Below, piece after piece: positions 6,717 through 6,948 of a stretch of DNA of 6,948 nucleotides (the first letter of the stretch is position 1; every line of letters begins with the position of its first letter). This DNA is from Deltaproteobacteria bacterium. GTDB taxonomy: Bacteria; Myxococcota; UBA796; SXON01. The translations under genes and the position numbers were made by a program. Under the pieces are notes generated by a model, which was not told where the DNA came from, ran no database searches, and was given only the letters and a program-made list of their open reading frames with translations. The stretch is taken from contig CANKNP010000283.1 in the NCBI GenBank assembly GCA_947483545.1, positions 1-6,948 on the forward strand, written 5' to 3'.

Positions 6717-6948
6717 TCACTCGGTCGGCGGACCCTGAAGCTCGCCGACGAGCCAGCTCGCCCGCGTGGTCTGCCGACGGACCTTGCCGCTGGAGGTCCG
6801 CGGGAGTGTGCCCGCCGCGAGCAAGACCACCTCGTGGACGGCCGCGTCCAGGGCGTCCACGACGGCCAACTTGACCGCCTCCGCCACGGCCGCCGGGTCG
6901 GGGGCGCGACGGGACTCGATCTCCATCGCCAACACGAGCTTCTCCTCC
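6717..6948 (-). CDS. C-terminal end of a fatty acyl-AMP ligase / acyl-CoA synthetase-type enzyme (5' part outside window)
   Basis: The frame is open from the right edge to TGA at 6717-6719, leaving about 76 residues of the C-terminal subdomain. The visible sequence starts E-E-K-L-V-L-A-M-E-I, a beta strand typical of this subdomain, continues through A-V-A-E-A-V-K-L-A-V-V-D-A-L and V-H-E-V-V-L-L-A-A-G-T-L-P-R-T-S-S-G-K-V-R-R, and ends W-L-V-G-E-L-Q-G-P-P-T-E. The P-R-T-S-S-G-K motif is the A10 core motif with the catalytic Lys of adenylate-forming enzymes. The V-V-L-x-x-x-G-T-L-P-R-T-S-S-G-K-V-R-R form followed by a short G-E-L tail is most like fatty acyl-AMP ligases (FAAL), which activate fatty acids for transfer to acyl carrier protein. 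FAAL and acyl-CoA ligase cannot be separated without the N-terminal part, where the FAAL-specific insertion would lie. Confidence 0.8.
   Translation of the reverse strand, partial: EEKLVLAMEIESRRAPDPAAVAEAVKLAVVDALDAAVHEVVLLAAGTLPRTSSGKVRRQTTRASWLVGELQGPPTE

Noticed and set aside
6529..6720. 64-codon N-terminal extension of the PilZ-like gene from a GTG overlapping the ligase stop (GTGA)
   Set aside because: The overlap is tempting, but third-position G/C falls to about 60% and the sequence has no domain character; ATG 6528 has GAGG at good spacing.

Overview
The window is GC-rich, compact and entirely minus-strand coding. It carries five genes in the order (5'→3' on the minus strand) acyl-AMP/acyl-CoA ligase C-terminus, PilZ-like linker protein, membrane patatin-like lipase, divergent cytochrome P450, PHP/DUF3604-type metallohydrolase. 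High GC with strong G/C preference at third codon positions, long Pro/Ala linkers on PilZ-like domains, the large transmembrane patatin family and a FAAL-type ligase together suggest a myxobacterium-like bacterium (Myxococcota or a relative). This is inference from style, not from a marker gene.

Layout from the right edge: 6717-6948 is the last ~76 codons of an adenylate-forming ligase with the C-terminal P-R-T-S-S-G-K motif. After a 188-base gap (which holds a 13-base palindrome) comes 4957-6528, a 523-residue protein with two PilZ-like beta domains separated by a ~240-residue Pro/Ala/Ser linker containing DNA-level direct repeats. A 144-base gap follows. Then three genes sit almost end to end: 2500-4812 (770-residue patatin with about six membrane spans inserted in the catalytic domain), 1128-2492 (454-residue P450) and 1-1119 (secreted PHP/DUF3604 hydrolase, running off the left edge), with gaps of only 7 and 8 bases.

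The most interesting point is the P450. Its heme-thiolate loop (long insert ending N-A-Y-G-C-A-G), its I-helix F-N-G-T-A-G in place of the usual acid-Thr pair, and an A-K-x-D-L-V-I segment after the ExxR helix resemble the CYP74 clan (allene oxide synthase / hydroperoxide lyase / divinyl ether synthase), which rearranges fatty-acid hydroperoxides and does not perform O2-dependent hydroxylation. It is translationally coupled to a lipase that could release the fatty acids and lies near a fatty-acid-activating ligase. The block may therefore be a bacterial oxylipin-type pathway; no lipoxygenase or other peroxide source is in the window, so this remains a hypothesis.
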